Below, piece after piece: positions 52,227 through 61,902 of a stretch of 64,000 bases of DNA. The number at the start of each line of letters is the position of its first letter. Position 1 is the first letter of the stretch. The stretch comes from Desulfarculaceae bacterium (GTDB lineage Bacteria > Desulfobacterota > Desulfarculia > Desulfarculales > Desulfarculaceae), in contig JAHLKT010000005.1 of assembly GCA_020444545.1 (NCBI GenBank), positions 210,784-274,783 of the forward strand, read 5' to 3'. The notes below the pieces were generated by a model. It was not told where the DNA came from and made no database searches. It saw only the letters and a list, made by a program, of their open reading frames with translations. The position numbers and the translations under genes are program-made.

Positions 52227-52496
52227 TCAAAACTCAACCGGACCGCCGGGAGGCAGCAACATCTCGGCCCCGGTGCGCCGCCGCACCTCGTCCAGGTCGC
52301 GGTTGGTGGTGGCCACCACCAGGACCGCCTCGGCCCCGGCGCCGGGTTCACCGCGTTCAGCCAGCTCGCGGGCCAGCCAGGGGCCGAGTTGCTCCAGGCG
52401 CTTGGCCAGTCCCGGGCCGCCGGGCACGCCGATCACGATCTGGGCGTGGTCCGGGCCGGGCTCCAGGGTGTCCACTATGTTCCACAAGAGGCTCAA
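52227..52496 (-). CDS. Small uncharacterised protein (89 aa)
   Basis: This frame starts with TTG at 52496 and ends one base before an in-frame ATG of the deacylase gene. Codon third positions are strongly GC-biased, like the neighbouring genes, and the frame fits neatly between two co-directional genes, so it is likely real. The product (NIVDTLEPGPDHAQIVIGVP at the start, then alpha/beta-like segments) matches no family I recognise. No signal peptide or membrane span is seen. Confidence 0.55.
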   Translation of the reverse strand: MSLLWNIVDTLEPGPDHAQIVIGVPGGPGLAKRLEQLGPWLARELAERGEPGAGAEAVLVVATTNRDLDEVRRRTGAEMLLPPGGPVEF

Positions 52497-52532
52497 ATGG
52501 TGCTCTCTCGGTCCGGGCCTGAGCTAAAACGC

Positions 52533-53003
52533 CTAGCGGGCGTTGCGGGCCTTGCCGCTGACCGACTCCATGGCGATCTTGTAGACCCGCGCCTTGTCGT
52601 AGACCTTGGCGGTGTACTCCAGGCCCTCGGCGCGGAACTCCGGGCTGTATTTGTCCAGCAGGCCTTCCAAGGCGGTCTGCTTCTCCGCTCCCTCCACCTC
52701 CAGGCACTGGCCGAACACCACCGCGCTCTCATAGAGCGTTGCGAACTCGTCGGGCATCACCTCGCAGCGGTTGACCACCACGAATGAGACCCTGTCGTTG
52801 GCCGCCAGATTGTCCAGCTTTTGGCCGCTAAGGCCGCAGTGGAAGTAGAGGCTGCCCTCCAAGAGACAGTAGTGCAGGGGAGTGCCGTAGGGCTGACCCT
52901 CGGCTGAGGTGGTACAGAGCACCCCGTAGTCGCCTTTGGCAAGGATTTCCTGGGTTTGCTCTGGGGTGGCGGCCCGGTCTTTACGGCGCATCTCGCGGGT
53001 CAT
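52533..53003 (-). CDS. Pyridoxamine 5'-phosphate oxidase-family (NimA-like) flavoprotein
   Basis: The ATG at 53003 follows AGGAG at six bases. The 156-residue protein has the split-barrel FMN-binding pattern of NimA-like proteins: MRRKDRAATPEQTQEILAKG, then YGVLCTTSAEGQPYGTPLHY and RVSFVVVNRCEVMPDEFATL. NimA proteins reduce nitroimidazoles, but many relatives in catabolic operons have unknown roles. It is the first gene after a consensus sigma-54 promoter, so it is controlled together with the ABC transporter and deacylases. Confidence 0.85.
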   Translation of the reverse strand: MTREMRRKDRAATPEQTQEILAKGDYGVLCTTSAEGQPYGTPLHYCLLEGSLYFHCGLSGQKLDNLAANDRVSFVVVNRCEVMPDEFATLYESAVVFGQCLEVEGAEKQTALEGLLDKYSPEFRAEGLEYTAKVYDKARVYKIAMESVSGKARNAR

Positions 53004-53066
53004 GGCTGACTCCTGGAGTGGCAAGTTTCGGTGGTGATGTTCAAAGGAGACGGGGTTAGTTCAAAG

Positions 53067-53081
53067 CAACCACTGTGCCAG
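53067..53081 (-). promoter_or_regulatory. Sigma-54 (-24/-12) promoter of the leftward catabolic operon
   Basis: On the minus strand TGGCAC (53081-53076), five bases AGTGG, and TTGC (53070-53067) match the sigma-54 consensus TGGCAC-N5-TTGC exactly. Transcription would begin about 12 bases downstream, roughly 50 bases before the ATG at 53003. The sigma-54 activator gene at 53238 ends just upstream. Confidence 0.85.
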
Positions 53082-53191
53082 GGCGCAAGTCGTTGATATG
53101 ATAGCTTATATTTTAGTTAGGAATGATTCGGCGGTGCGGTGGCGCAACAAAAATAGTATCAAAAATGTAGATTATCAGCACAACCGCCCGG

Positions 53192-53207
53192 AAATAGATG
53201 TCTATTT
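53192..53207. promoter_or_regulatory. Palindrome upstream of the sigma-54 promoter (candidate activator site)
   Basis: AAATAGA (53192-53198) and TCTATTT (53201-53207) are perfect inverted arms around TG. The site lies about 110 bp upstream of the -24 box, a usual distance for enhancer-binding-protein sites. One copy was found; a second tandem copy was not. Confidence 0.45.
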
Positions 53208-53237
53208 ATGTCGTTGCCCTATTGCACCGCGTTGCGA

Positions 53238-54986
<1,749 letters not shown>

Positions 54987-55143
54987 ACGAGGCTCCGCCG
55001 GGTATAAACGCCACTACTGAATCTTTAGCATACTTCATGCTCGCTGACATGCCATAGCCGGCGCGCCCCCGCCGCCCTCAAAGCTCCGGGCCGGGGCGTG
55101 AGGCCCCGACCCGAATTTTTGCGGGAACGGCTTTCGCCAGGCC

Positions 55144-56880
55144 CTAGAAGGTCCACTTGTCCTCGAACATGCTGATGGGCGGGTGGGCCGCCGGGTCGGT
55201 GAGGATGTCGATGAGGCTCAGGCCCGGCTCGCTAATGGCCTGGTCCAGGGCCTCGGCCAGCTGGCCCGGGTCGCTGACCCGCACCCCGTTGCACCCACAG
55301 GCCCGGGCCACGGCGGCGTGGTCCACGCTGCTCATGTATATGGCGTCGGTGTGGTCGCCGAACTTAACGTTCTCCGCGTGCACCTGATAGCCCAGCACCG
55401 AGTTATTGAGCACCATCACCGTGAGGTCCAGGCCCATGCGCTTGGCCGCCTCCATCTCGGACCAACAGTGGCCGAAGCCGCCGTCGCCCACCAGGCACAC
55501 CACCGGCGCTTCGGGCCGGGCGATCTTGGCGCCCATGGCCATGGGCAGGCCCCAGCCCAGACCGGCCAGGCCGCGCGGGGTGAGGAAGCGCATGCCGGCC
55601 TTAAGGCTGGTGAGGTAGTTGACGGTCCAGATGGAGGAGTAGCTGGCGTCGGCCACCACGATGGTCTCCGGGGTGAGCCACTGGTTCAGCTCGCCCATGA
55701 GGCGCTCGGGCCGGATGGGCTCCTGGTCCGAGGCAAGGCGGGGGGCTGCCTCCTCCGCATGGCGGATCTTGCCCTCGGCAATCTTCTCTTCCAGGGCAGG
55801 GCGGGCCGCCCGGCGGGCCGAAAGGTCCATGCCCTCCATGGCGGCTTTGAGCTGGGCCAGGGCCAGCTTGGCGTCGCCCAGCAGGGGCAGGGCCTCGTAG
55901 TTGCGCCCGATCTCCATGGGGTCCGCGTCGATGTGGATGTACTTGGCATCTGTGGGGTAGAGCGACCAGGAGTCCGTGCCGTTCTGGTTGGTGCGGCTGC
56001 CGATCAAGAGGATCACGTCCGCTTGGGTCACCAACTCCCGCTGGAACTTGGCCATGCCGCCTGTGCCCATGAAATAGCCCGCCACGCCCAGGCTGAGGGG
56101 GTGGCGCTCGTCCACTGATCCCTTGCCCATTACCGTGGTGGCCACGGGCAGGCAGGCGGCCTCCTGCAAGGCGGCCAGCTCGGCGGTTGCCCCGGAGAGG
56201 TGCACCCCGCCGCCCGCGATGATCAGGGGCCTCTCGGCCTTGGCCAGCATCTCGGCAGCCTGGGCCAACAGGGCCGGGTCCGGCGCGGTGCGCATCAGGG
56301 GGAAGCGGCTCAGGTCGTGGGCGCGGTCCATGGGTCCGGCCTGGCGCGGGGCCACCAGCAGGTCCGCGGGCAACAGCAGGGCCGCCGGGCCGGGGCGGCC
56401 GCTGGTGGCCGCGCGGAAGGCCATGTCCAGATAGTCGTCCACCCGGGAGGCCTGCTCCAGGCGGCGGACCCATTTGGTGCAGGCCCCGAACAGGGCCAGA
56501 TGGTCATACTCCTGGAAGGCGTTCTTGTCGGTCTGGGTGAGGGCCACCTCTTGCACCAGGGCCACCACCGGCACCGAGGCCTTGAGCGCCTCGGCCAGGG
56601 GCGGCACCAGCAGGGTGGCGGCCGGGCCGTTCTGGGCGGTGACCACTCCGGCCTGGCCCGAGATGCGGGCAAAGCCGTCGGCCATGGCCCCGCCCATGTT
56701 CTCGGTGCGGTACCAGGCCTGGCGGATGTTGTGCCGCTTGGCGGCAAGGTGCAAGGCGCTGGGCAGGCTCTGGCCGAACATCTGTTTTACCCCGTGGCGC
56801 ACCAGGCCCTCGGCCAGGGCGTCGGCTACGGTGCCGGCGAAGTCCATGGTTTGAGATTGTCTTTTCTGCTCGCTGCTCAT
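55144..56880 (-). CDS. ThDP-dependent enzyme of the acetolactate synthase superfamily
   Basis: The ATG at 56880 (GAGAGGAAC upstream) gives 578 residues. The PYR domain has Glu60 in YRTENMGGAMADGFARISG and VTAQNGPAATLLVPPLAEAL. The PP domain has LVGDGGFGHCWSEMEAAKR with NNSVLGYQVH as the ThDP site. It is distinct from the other four ThDP proteins in this window and closest in style to acetolactate synthase-like proteins of unknown activity. It is the last gene of a GntR-SDR-ThDP operon. Confidence 0.86.
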   Translation of the reverse strand: MSSEQKRQSQTMDFAGTVADALAEGLVRHGVKQMFGQSLPSALHLAAKRHNIRQAWYRTENMGGAMADGFARISGQAGVVTAQNGPAATLLVPPLAEALKASVPVVALVQEVALTQTDKNAFQEYDHLALFGACTKWVRRLEQASRVDDYLDMAFRAATSGRPGPAALLLPADLLVAPRQAGPMDRAHDLSRFPLMRTAPDPALLAQAAEMLAKAERPLIIAGGGVHLSGATAELAALQEAACLPVATTVMGKGSVDERHPLSLGVAGYFMGTGGMAKFQRELVTQADVILLIGSRTNQNGTDSWSLYPTDAKYIHIDADPMEIGRNYEALPLLGDAKLALAQLKAAMEGMDLSARRAARPALEEKIAEGKIRHAEEAAPRLASDQEPIRPERLMGELNQWLTPETIVVADASYSSIWTVNYLTSLKAGMRFLTPRGLAGLGWGLPMAMGAKIARPEAPVVCLVGDGGFGHCWSEMEAAKRMGLDLTVMVLNNSVLGYQVHAENVKFGDHTDAIYMSSVDHAAVARACGCNGVRVSDPGQLAEALDQAISEPGLSLIDILTDPAAHPPISMFEDKWTF

Positions 56881-56903
56881 GGCGTTGTTCCTCTCGGGTT
56901 GCA

Positions 56904-57650
56904 TCAACCGGCGAACATGCCGGTGCCGCCGGTTACTTCCAAAGTGATGCCGGTGATCCACTCCGCCTCGTCCGAGGCTAAAAAGGCCGCCGCGTGGGCC
57001 ACGTCTTCGGGCTTGCCCGGCCGGCCCAGCACCACCTGCTCGGGCTTCATGATGCCCGCGTCCAGCTTGGCGGTCAGCTCGGTGGCGATGAACCCAGGCA
57101 GGATGGCGTTGGCGGTGATGTTGTATTGCCCCAGCTCGCGGGCGGTGCTTTTGGTCAGGCCGATCATGCCCGCCTTGGACGAGGCATAGGAGCAGTGCCC
57201 GTAGGAGCCGCCCTTGCCCGCCCGCGAGGAGATGTTGATGATGCGGCCCCAGTTGCGCGGGATCATCAGGCGCGCCGCCGCCCGGGTGCCGATGAAAGCC
57301 CCGCGCAGGTTCACGCTGAGCACCTTGTCCCACTGCTCGGCGGTCATCTCGGCGAGCATGGCCCGGCTGCCCAGGCCCGCGTTGTTCACCCAGATGTCCA
57401 GGCCGCCGAAGTGCTGCGCCGCCTGGGAGGCCGCGCTCTCGATGCTGTCCTCGTCGGCCACGTCCATGTTGAGGGCCAGGCCCTTGCGGCCCAGGGCGGT
57501 CACCTCCTCGGCGGTCTGGCGGGCGATGTCTCGGTCGATGTCGGCCACGGCCACGTGGGCTCCCTTTGCGGCCAGCTCCAGGGCGATGGCCCGCCCGATG
57601 CCGCGCCCCGCGCCGGTTACCAAGGCGATGCGGTCTTGCACCTCGTTCAC
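56904..57650 (-). CDS. Short-chain dehydrogenase/reductase
   Basis: GTG at 57650 gives 248 residues; an in-frame GTG at 57641 has better AGGGAG spacing and may be the true start. ALVTGAGRGIGRAIALELA carries TGxxxGIG, NNAGLGSR and IINISSRAGKG follow, and the active site is SYASSKAGMIGLTKS (YxxxK). VADIDRDIARQ suggests NAD preference. It ends with GITLEVTGGTGMFAG. It sits three bases after the GntR stop and 23 bp before the ThDP gene, so one substrate-inducible unit is likely. Confidence 0.9.
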   Translation of the reverse strand: MNEVQDRIALVTGAGRGIGRAIALELAAKGAHVAVADIDRDIARQTAEEVTALGRKGLALNMDVADEDSIESAASQAAQHFGGLDIWVNNAGLGSRAMLAEMTAEQWDKVLSVNLRGAFIGTRAAARLMIPRNWGRIINISSRAGKGGSYGHCSYASSKAGMIGLTKSTARELGQYNITANAILPGFIATELTAKLDAGIMKPEQVVLGRPGKPEDVAHAAAFLASDEAEWITGITLEVTGGTGMFAG

Positions 57651-57653
57651 TCC

Positions 57654-58313
57654 CTATCTCGGGCCCAGGCCCGGGAACTGTTGCAAATAATCCAGCATGG
57701 CGCTCTGCATCTGGTGCAAATGCTTTTTCATGGCCTTTTCAGCCGCGCGGCCGTCCTGGGCGGCGCAGGCCTCGATGATCTTCTCGTGCACTTCCAGGAA
57801 TTCCTGGAACTGGTCGGAGACCGCGATGGTCACGTACTGGTAGCGGTAGATGCGCCGCTTGAGGGTCTCCAGCAACAGGCGCAGGTTCTCGTTGCCGCAG
57901 TTCTCATAGAAAAAGTAGTGCAGCTGGCTGTTGTAGTGAATCCACTCTTTGAGGTCGCGCTTGGCTGCGGCCTTGCGGCAACCGGCTTGCAGCTTTTTCA
58001 GATGAGCCACCTGGGCCTTGGTTGCCTTTTCGGCGCTCAGGCGGGCGGCGTAGCTCTCCAGGATGCGCCGGAGGTCGTAGATCTCCTCCACTTGGCGAAC
58101 CGAGAGCTTGGATACGCGGTAGCCCTTGTTGGGCGCGTAGGTGAGCAGGCCCTCGCCCTCCAGCAGGCGTAGGCACTCGCGGATGGTGCTGCGGCTGGCG
58201 TTGAAGCGCTGGGCCAGGTCTTTTTCGGTGAGGCGCTCACCGGGCGAGAGCTGGCCGTAGGTGATCTCCTCGCGGATGGCCTCGAAGATGGTTTCGCGCA
58301 CCGAGCGGGTCAT
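57654..58313 (-). CDS. GntR-family regulator with FCD domain
   Basis: The ATG at 58313 (GGAAAGG upstream) is chosen because a longer frame reads back through the promoter and operator. The 219-residue protein has a winged helix (about 5-70; LTEKDLAQRFNASRSTIREC) and an FCD domain with a HYNSQLHYFFYENCGN segment. It heads the GntR-SDR-ThDP operon and a palindrome sits in its promoter, so autorepression relieved by a pathway metabolite is likely (inference). Confidence 0.9.
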   Translation of the reverse strand: MTRSVRETIFEAIREEITYGQLSPGERLTEKDLAQRFNASRSTIRECLRLLEGEGLLTYAPNKGYRVSKLSVRQVEEIYDLRRILESYAARLSAEKATKAQVAHLKKLQAGCRKAAAKRDLKEWIHYNSQLHYFFYENCGNENLRLLLETLKRRIYRYQYVTIAVSDQFQEFLEVHEKIIEACAAQDGRAAEKAMKKHLHQMQSAMLDYLQQFPGLGPR

Positions 58314-58365
58314 GGAGCGACGCCTTTCCGGACGCAAGGGCCGCCCGTTAAGTTCGTATGATTGC

Positions 58366-58395
58366 CTGATAACATTGTCCGACAATCTGTGTCAA
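58366..58395 (-). promoter_or_regulatory. Promoter with GntR-type operator between -35 and -10
   Basis: On the minus strand TTGACA (58395-58390) and TTATCA (58372-58367) are 17 bp apart. The spacer and its edge hold ATTGTC (58374-58379), one base, GACAAT (58381-58386), a perfect palindrome of the TTGTC-N-GACAA form known for GntR/FCD regulators. Confidence 0.75.
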
Positions 58396-58640
58396 GCCGA
58401 ATCGGCCGGGAGAACTGGACGCCCCGAGACCAGGGCCAAGATCGACAAGAGGGTTTTGAAGGAAGGAAAGATGGTTCAAAAGGCGGTCGGGGCCTTGCGA
58501 GTGATCCGGCCTGCCTAGGGCCCGCAGACGGGAGGCTCTTTAGACACCGACCTCCCGGCCCGCCGTGGGTCCCGGCGGATGAGCGCGAAGCGGGTCGCCA
58601 CCACTACGGCCCCGTTGCTTTCGGGTTAAGGCCCGTCCCC
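58396..58640. other. Spacer without an assigned gene
   Basis: Nothing convincing is coded here. A 15-codon plus-strand frame at 58471-58518 has a GGAAGG ribosome-binding-like stretch but no other support. GGGAGG and CCTCCC form a loose inverted repeat further along. Confidence 0.4.
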
Positions 58641-58675
58641 AAAAAACGGGGCCCGGGCGCATGGCCCGAGCCCCG
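58641..58675 (-). terminator. Rho-independent terminator of the kinase/phosphatase operon
   Basis: Read leftward, a 12-bp GC-rich stem (58675-58647, loop ATGC, one mismatch) is followed by six T (58646-58641). It lies 28 bp after the kinase stop and is the clearest intrinsic terminator in the window. Confidence 0.88.
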
Positions 58676-58702
58676 GAAGGCTGGCGCAAAAAGGGGAGGG
58701 CG

Positions 58703-59770
58703 CTAGTCCGCGTCCCCGTTTTCCTCGATGATCTGGTGGGTGGCCAGGATCTCGGGCGCGGTGGCCGTGCCGGTGACCCCCACCTTGCCCACCGAGACCC
58801 GGGCGGCCAGGTTGGCGATCTCGGCCGCGTGCACGAAGCTGGCCCCGGCGCATAGGGAAGAGGCGATGGCCGAGGCCACCGAGTCGCCCGCGCCGGTGGG
58901 GTCGATCTCGCCGTCCAGGGGCACGGTGGGTACCTTGGTGTAGTTGCCCTCGCGGTCGAAGAACATGATGCCGTTCTCGCCCCGGGTGATGTAGAGCTCG
59001 CTGCGCAGCTTCTTGACCAATATACGGCCCGCTTCGATCACCACCTCCACCCCGATTTCGTGGCTGGTGTGCGACTGGTAGATGCCCGCGGCCATGGCCG
59101 CCTCGTAGTCGTTGGGCACGCAGATCAGGCCCTTGAACTGGTCCACGCGCAGGCGGCTGTCGCCGATGGCCACCTTGCCGCTGGCCGTGATCTTCTCGTC
59201 CAAATAGGTGAGCACGTTGTCGGTGACCACGCCGGTGCCCAATATCTCGGCGTAATCGGCCACCACGAAGCCGTCCACCACTTCCAGGACGGCCGCGATG
59301 TTGTCTTTGATCTGCTCTTCCTGGGCCGAGGAGATGGCCTTGGCGCTCTCGGTGTCCACCCGGGCCACCTGCTGCACCCGGCTGTGATAGGCCGAGGCGT
59401 AGAACTTTTCGAAGGCGCCGGTGAGGCGGTCGCTCACCTCCACCATATAGCTGGTGTCGATGCCCCGCTCCTTGAGGATGTCCAGGAGGATGCGGCCGTT
59501 GTGGTCGTGGCCCACGATGCCGATGGCGCAGACCTGGGCCCCCAGGTCGGCCAGGTTCAGGGCCACGTTGCCTGCCGCGCCGGGAAGGTAGCGGGTGGAG
59601 TCCTGGGACTTGAGCCTGATGATGGGGATGGGCGCTTCGCGGGAGATCACCTCCATGATGCCCAGGGAGTAGCGGTCCAGATAATAGTCGCCCAGCACGC
59701 AGATCTTGGTGTCCTTCACCTTGGCCAGGATGTCGCTCAGGGCGGCGCGGTCGATGGTCATCAGGGACAT
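58703..59770 (-). CDS. PfkB-family carbohydrate kinase (HldE N-domain/RfaE-like)
   Basis: The 355-residue kinase has the RfaE-type start KICVLGDYYLDRYSLG, the PfkB glycine motif YLPGAAGNVALNLADLGAQV (residues 61-80) and the ATP/catalytic signature DPTGAGDSVASAIAS near residue 290 with the base Asp. It lacks the C-terminal nucleotidyltransferase domain of bifunctional HldE. The known relative phosphorylates heptose 7-phosphate for lipopolysaccharide. Here it is paired with a HAD sugar phosphatase gene rather than gmhA/gmhB, so another phosphosugar is possible. Confidence 0.85.
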   Translation of the reverse strand: MSLMTIDRAALSDILAKVKDTKICVLGDYYLDRYSLGIMEVISREAPIPIIRLKSQDSTRYLPGAAGNVALNLADLGAQVCAIGIVGHDHNGRILLDILKERGIDTSYMVEVSDRLTGAFEKFYASAYHSRVQQVARVDTESAKAISSAQEEQIKDNIAAVLEVVDGFVVADYAEILGTGVVTDNVLTYLDEKITASGKVAIGDSRLRVDQFKGLICVPNDYEAAMAAGIYQSHTSHEIGVEVVIEAGRILVKKLRSELYITRGENGIMFFDREGNYTKVPTVPLDGEIDPTGAGDSVASAIASSLCAGASFVHAAEIANLAARVSVGKVGVTGTATAPEILATHQIIEENGDAD

Positions 59771-59823
59771 GGGAGGTCTCTCCGCTGTGGCCGTCCGGTG
59801 GAGCGGCCGGGTTGGTCAGTGGC

Positions 59824-60648
59824 TCAGCACCAGTTGGCCAGGGCGTGGCTCATGATGTCCACGTTGCCCTCGCTGTAGGATTTGTCCGAAACGTATCCCC
59901 GCTCGCCCTTGGCCCGCACCGCCTCCTTGAGGCCGGGGTCGGAGTTGTTGGGGCAGGCGGCATAGCCCGCGGCCTGCAACATCTCCAGGTCCGAGTGCAA
60001 CGAGTCGCCCACCGCCAGGGTGGCCTCCAGGTCGAAACCCAGGGCGCGGGCCAAATGGCTCAGGGCGTTGGCCTTGCCGATGTTGGGGAAGATGTCCACC
60101 GCGCCCGAGGAGGGGGAGATGGTCACGTGCCCCCGGGCGATGGCTTGTTTGAGCTCCTCGGGGAAGAAGAACTCCTCCAGCCAGGCCACCAGGCCCGGCC
60201 CCACGTTCTTCTTGAACTCGAAGGTGACCATGGCCATGCGGTCCTTGAGCATCTTGATGCCGGTGTGCGGGAAGCGCTCGCGGGCCAGGGTGTCCAGGTC
60301 CAGCTTGGCCCGCCAATCCAGGAACATCTTGATGCTGGCCCGCTGGGCCGCGTCCAGGTCCATGTCCTCGAAGAGCAGGTGGCCGCCCTCGCCGGGGAAG
60401 TAGACGATGTTGCCGCATTCGCAGATGGAGGGACCTTGGAAGTCCAGGGCGTGGATGATGTTGTCGCACTCATGCACCGAGCGGGCGGTGGCCACCCCGA
60501 AGCTGGTGTCCGGCAGGCGCTTGGTTATGGTGCGCAAACGGACCAGGCCCTCGGAATAGGGCGATAGGTCCTGCTTGTCCGGGTAGCCCGGCTTGACGAA
60601 GTCGTCGATGCAGCCGTCAATGTCGTTGAAAACGTAGCTAATGCTCAT
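59824..60648 (-). CDS. HAD-superfamily sugar phosphatase (Cof/mannosyl-3-phosphoglycerate phosphatase-like)
   Basis: The ATG at 60648 is used because the longer frame covers the promoter at 60740-60767. The 274-residue protein has motif I FNDIDGCIDDF (residues 6-16), a motif II-like ATARS, a C2-type cap, and motif IV VGDSLHSDLEML near residues 219-230. Such enzymes dephosphorylate sugar phosphates. It is transcribed with the PfkB-type kinase, which suggests sequential or opposing phosphorylation of one sugar. Confidence 0.83.
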   Translation of the reverse strand: MSISYVFNDIDGCIDDFVKPGYPDKQDLSPYSEGLVRLRTITKRLPDTSFGVATARSVHECDNIIHALDFQGPSICECGNIVYFPGEGGHLLFEDMDLDAAQRASIKMFLDWRAKLDLDTLARERFPHTGIKMLKDRMAMVTFEFKKNVGPGLVAWLEEFFFPEELKQAIARGHVTISPSSGAVDIFPNIGKANALSHLARALGFDLEATLAVGDSLHSDLEMLQAAGYAACPNNSDPGLKEAVRAKGERGYVSDKSYSEGNVDIMSHALANWC

Positions 60649-60739
60649 GCCATCGCGCCCAGGCGGACGGTTTGTATCCCTTGGCCTCCCGTGGGGCCCG
60701 GCCGGGCAACCAACGGAAAACTCACTGTAATTAAAGGAA

Positions 60740-60767
60740 ACTATACCCAAGGGCCTTCAAACATCAA
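60740..60767 (-). promoter_or_regulatory. Candidate sigma-70 promoter for the phosphatase/kinase operon
   Basis: TTGATG (60767-60762) and TATAGT (60745-60740) are separated by 16 bp on the minus strand. They lie 92 bp before the ATG at 60648. The spacing and -10 box are good, but this is pattern evidence only. The rest of the gap 60649-61115 holds no convincing gene. Confidence 0.5.
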
Positions 60768-61046
60768 GCCCAAAGGGATTCACCCCCGGCCACGCCGCTC
60801 GTGCGCCGGGGCCGAACCTCAATGAGCCTACCTTTTGGCGCGGGCCTAGTCAATCAGGCGGCCGCCGCGCCGGGGGCGGCTTGGAAGGCATGTCCAGCCA
60901 GTAAAGGAGCCATGCCCCACCGGGCGAACCGCGCTCGTAAAGCCCATTTTTGCCAAGAAGACCAATCACCTTGAATGGTTAGGTGTTTAAAGCCTGTCTC
61001 CGTAACAAGTTGATAATAAAAATGTAATCGAATAGCCAAAAATCGC

Positions 61047-61088
61047 TTGACACTAGTGAATTGGATTTTCTATGGTATGACATCATAC
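61047..61088 (+). promoter_or_regulatory. Promoter with palindrome over the -10/start region of the FadR-type gene
   Basis: TTGACA (61047-61052), 18 bp, TATGGT (61071-61076). The palindrome GTATGA (61075-61080), CA, TCATAC (61083-61088) overlaps the -10 and the expected start site. The boxes and spacing are identical to the rightward promoter at 30798-30827. Confidence 0.72.
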
Positions 61089-61115
61089 GTTATCCCACAG
61101 CGACGGGGTAGTAAT

Positions 61116-61889
61116 TTGAGTTCGCAGTTCAAATCCGTGAAGAAGCCCTCCCTGGCCCAGGCGGTCCAGGCTCAGCTGGTGGAATCCATCACTTCGGGCC
61201 TCTACACGCCAGGGCAGCGCCTGCCCGCCGAGCGCGAGCTAATGGAGCAGTTCGAGGTGAGCCGGGTCACGGTGCGCGACGCCCTGACCAGCCTCAAGAG
61301 CATGGGCCTGATCTACATCAAGCGGGGGGTCAACGGCGGCACTTTCGTGGCCGAGCCCAGCGCCATGCCCATCACCGAGAACTTCAAGAACCTGGTGCAG
61401 ATGGGCCGGGTGCACTTCGGCCACCTTATCGAGGCGCGGCTTTCCCTGGAGCCCGGCCTGGCCATGTCCGCCGCCCAGAGCCGCAGCCCCCAGGACATCG
61501 AGCGCCTGGAAGGCTCCCTGATGAAGGCCCGCAAGCACCTGAACAACTCGCTCAAGAACGCCCGTTTGCAAAACGTGCGCTTCCACCACGAGGTGGCCCG
61601 CATCTGCAACAACCCCATCCTGCTGTTCATCTCCGAGTCCATCACCCAGACCTTTTCCGGGCTGATCATCGAGATGACCCAGGACAAGCTGAGCCGGGAG
61701 AAGATCGAAGCCCTGATCGGCGAGCACGAAGAAATTCTGGAGGCCATCCGCCACCAGGATACGGAGGCGGCCTACAGCCACACCCGTAACCACCTGCTCA
61801 AAACCTACGAGATGTACGCGGGGGTTCTGCCCTGGGAATCCGAGACGCTGGGCTTCGACACGCCGCTGCCGGACAAGGAGACTTCCTAG
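61116..61889 (+). CDS. GntR/FadR-family transcriptional regulator
   Basis: The TTG at 61116 is chosen. The in-frame TTG at 61047 is the promoter -35 box and the ATG at 61077 lies inside the -10/palindrome region. The 257-residue protein has a winged helix (about 15-80; RLPAERELMEQFEVSRVTVR then DALTSLKSMGLIYIKRG) and an FCD effector domain ending near residue 235. It is followed by a terminator, so it is a single-gene transcript. The palindrome in its promoter indicates autoregulation. The downstream secreted protein, TAXI binding protein and 2-oxoacid oxidoreductase genes are possible targets. Confidence 0.9.
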   Translation: MSSQFKSVKKPSLAQAVQAQLVESITSGLYTPGQRLPAERELMEQFEVSRVTVRDALTSLKSMGLIYIKRGVNGGTFVAEPSAMPITENFKNLVQMGRVHFGHLIEARLSLEPGLAMSAAQSRSPQDIERLEGSLMKARKHLNNSLKNARLQNVRFHHEVARICNNPILLFISESITQTFSGLIIEMTQDKLSREKIEALIGEHEEILEAIRHQDTEAAYSHTRNHLLKTYEMYAGVLPWESETLGFDTPLPDKETS

Positions 61890-61902
61890 AAAAGCAATCA
61901 TG

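Noticed and set aside
55092..55108. CGGGGC/GCCCCG hairpin after the ThDP gene as terminator
   Set aside because: Only a six-bp stem without a T-run on the minus strand, so it was not listed as a terminator.
58471..58518. Fifteen-codon leader-like frame with a purine-rich ribosome-binding-like stretch
   Set aside because: It points away from the nearest genes on both sides, has no repeated regulatory codons and no attenuator structure that would use it.
60854..61039. Minus-strand 61-residue frame in the gap before the FadR-type gene
   Set aside because: No ribosome binding site or family resemblance; the sequence is better explained as the AT-rich upstream region of two divergent promoters.
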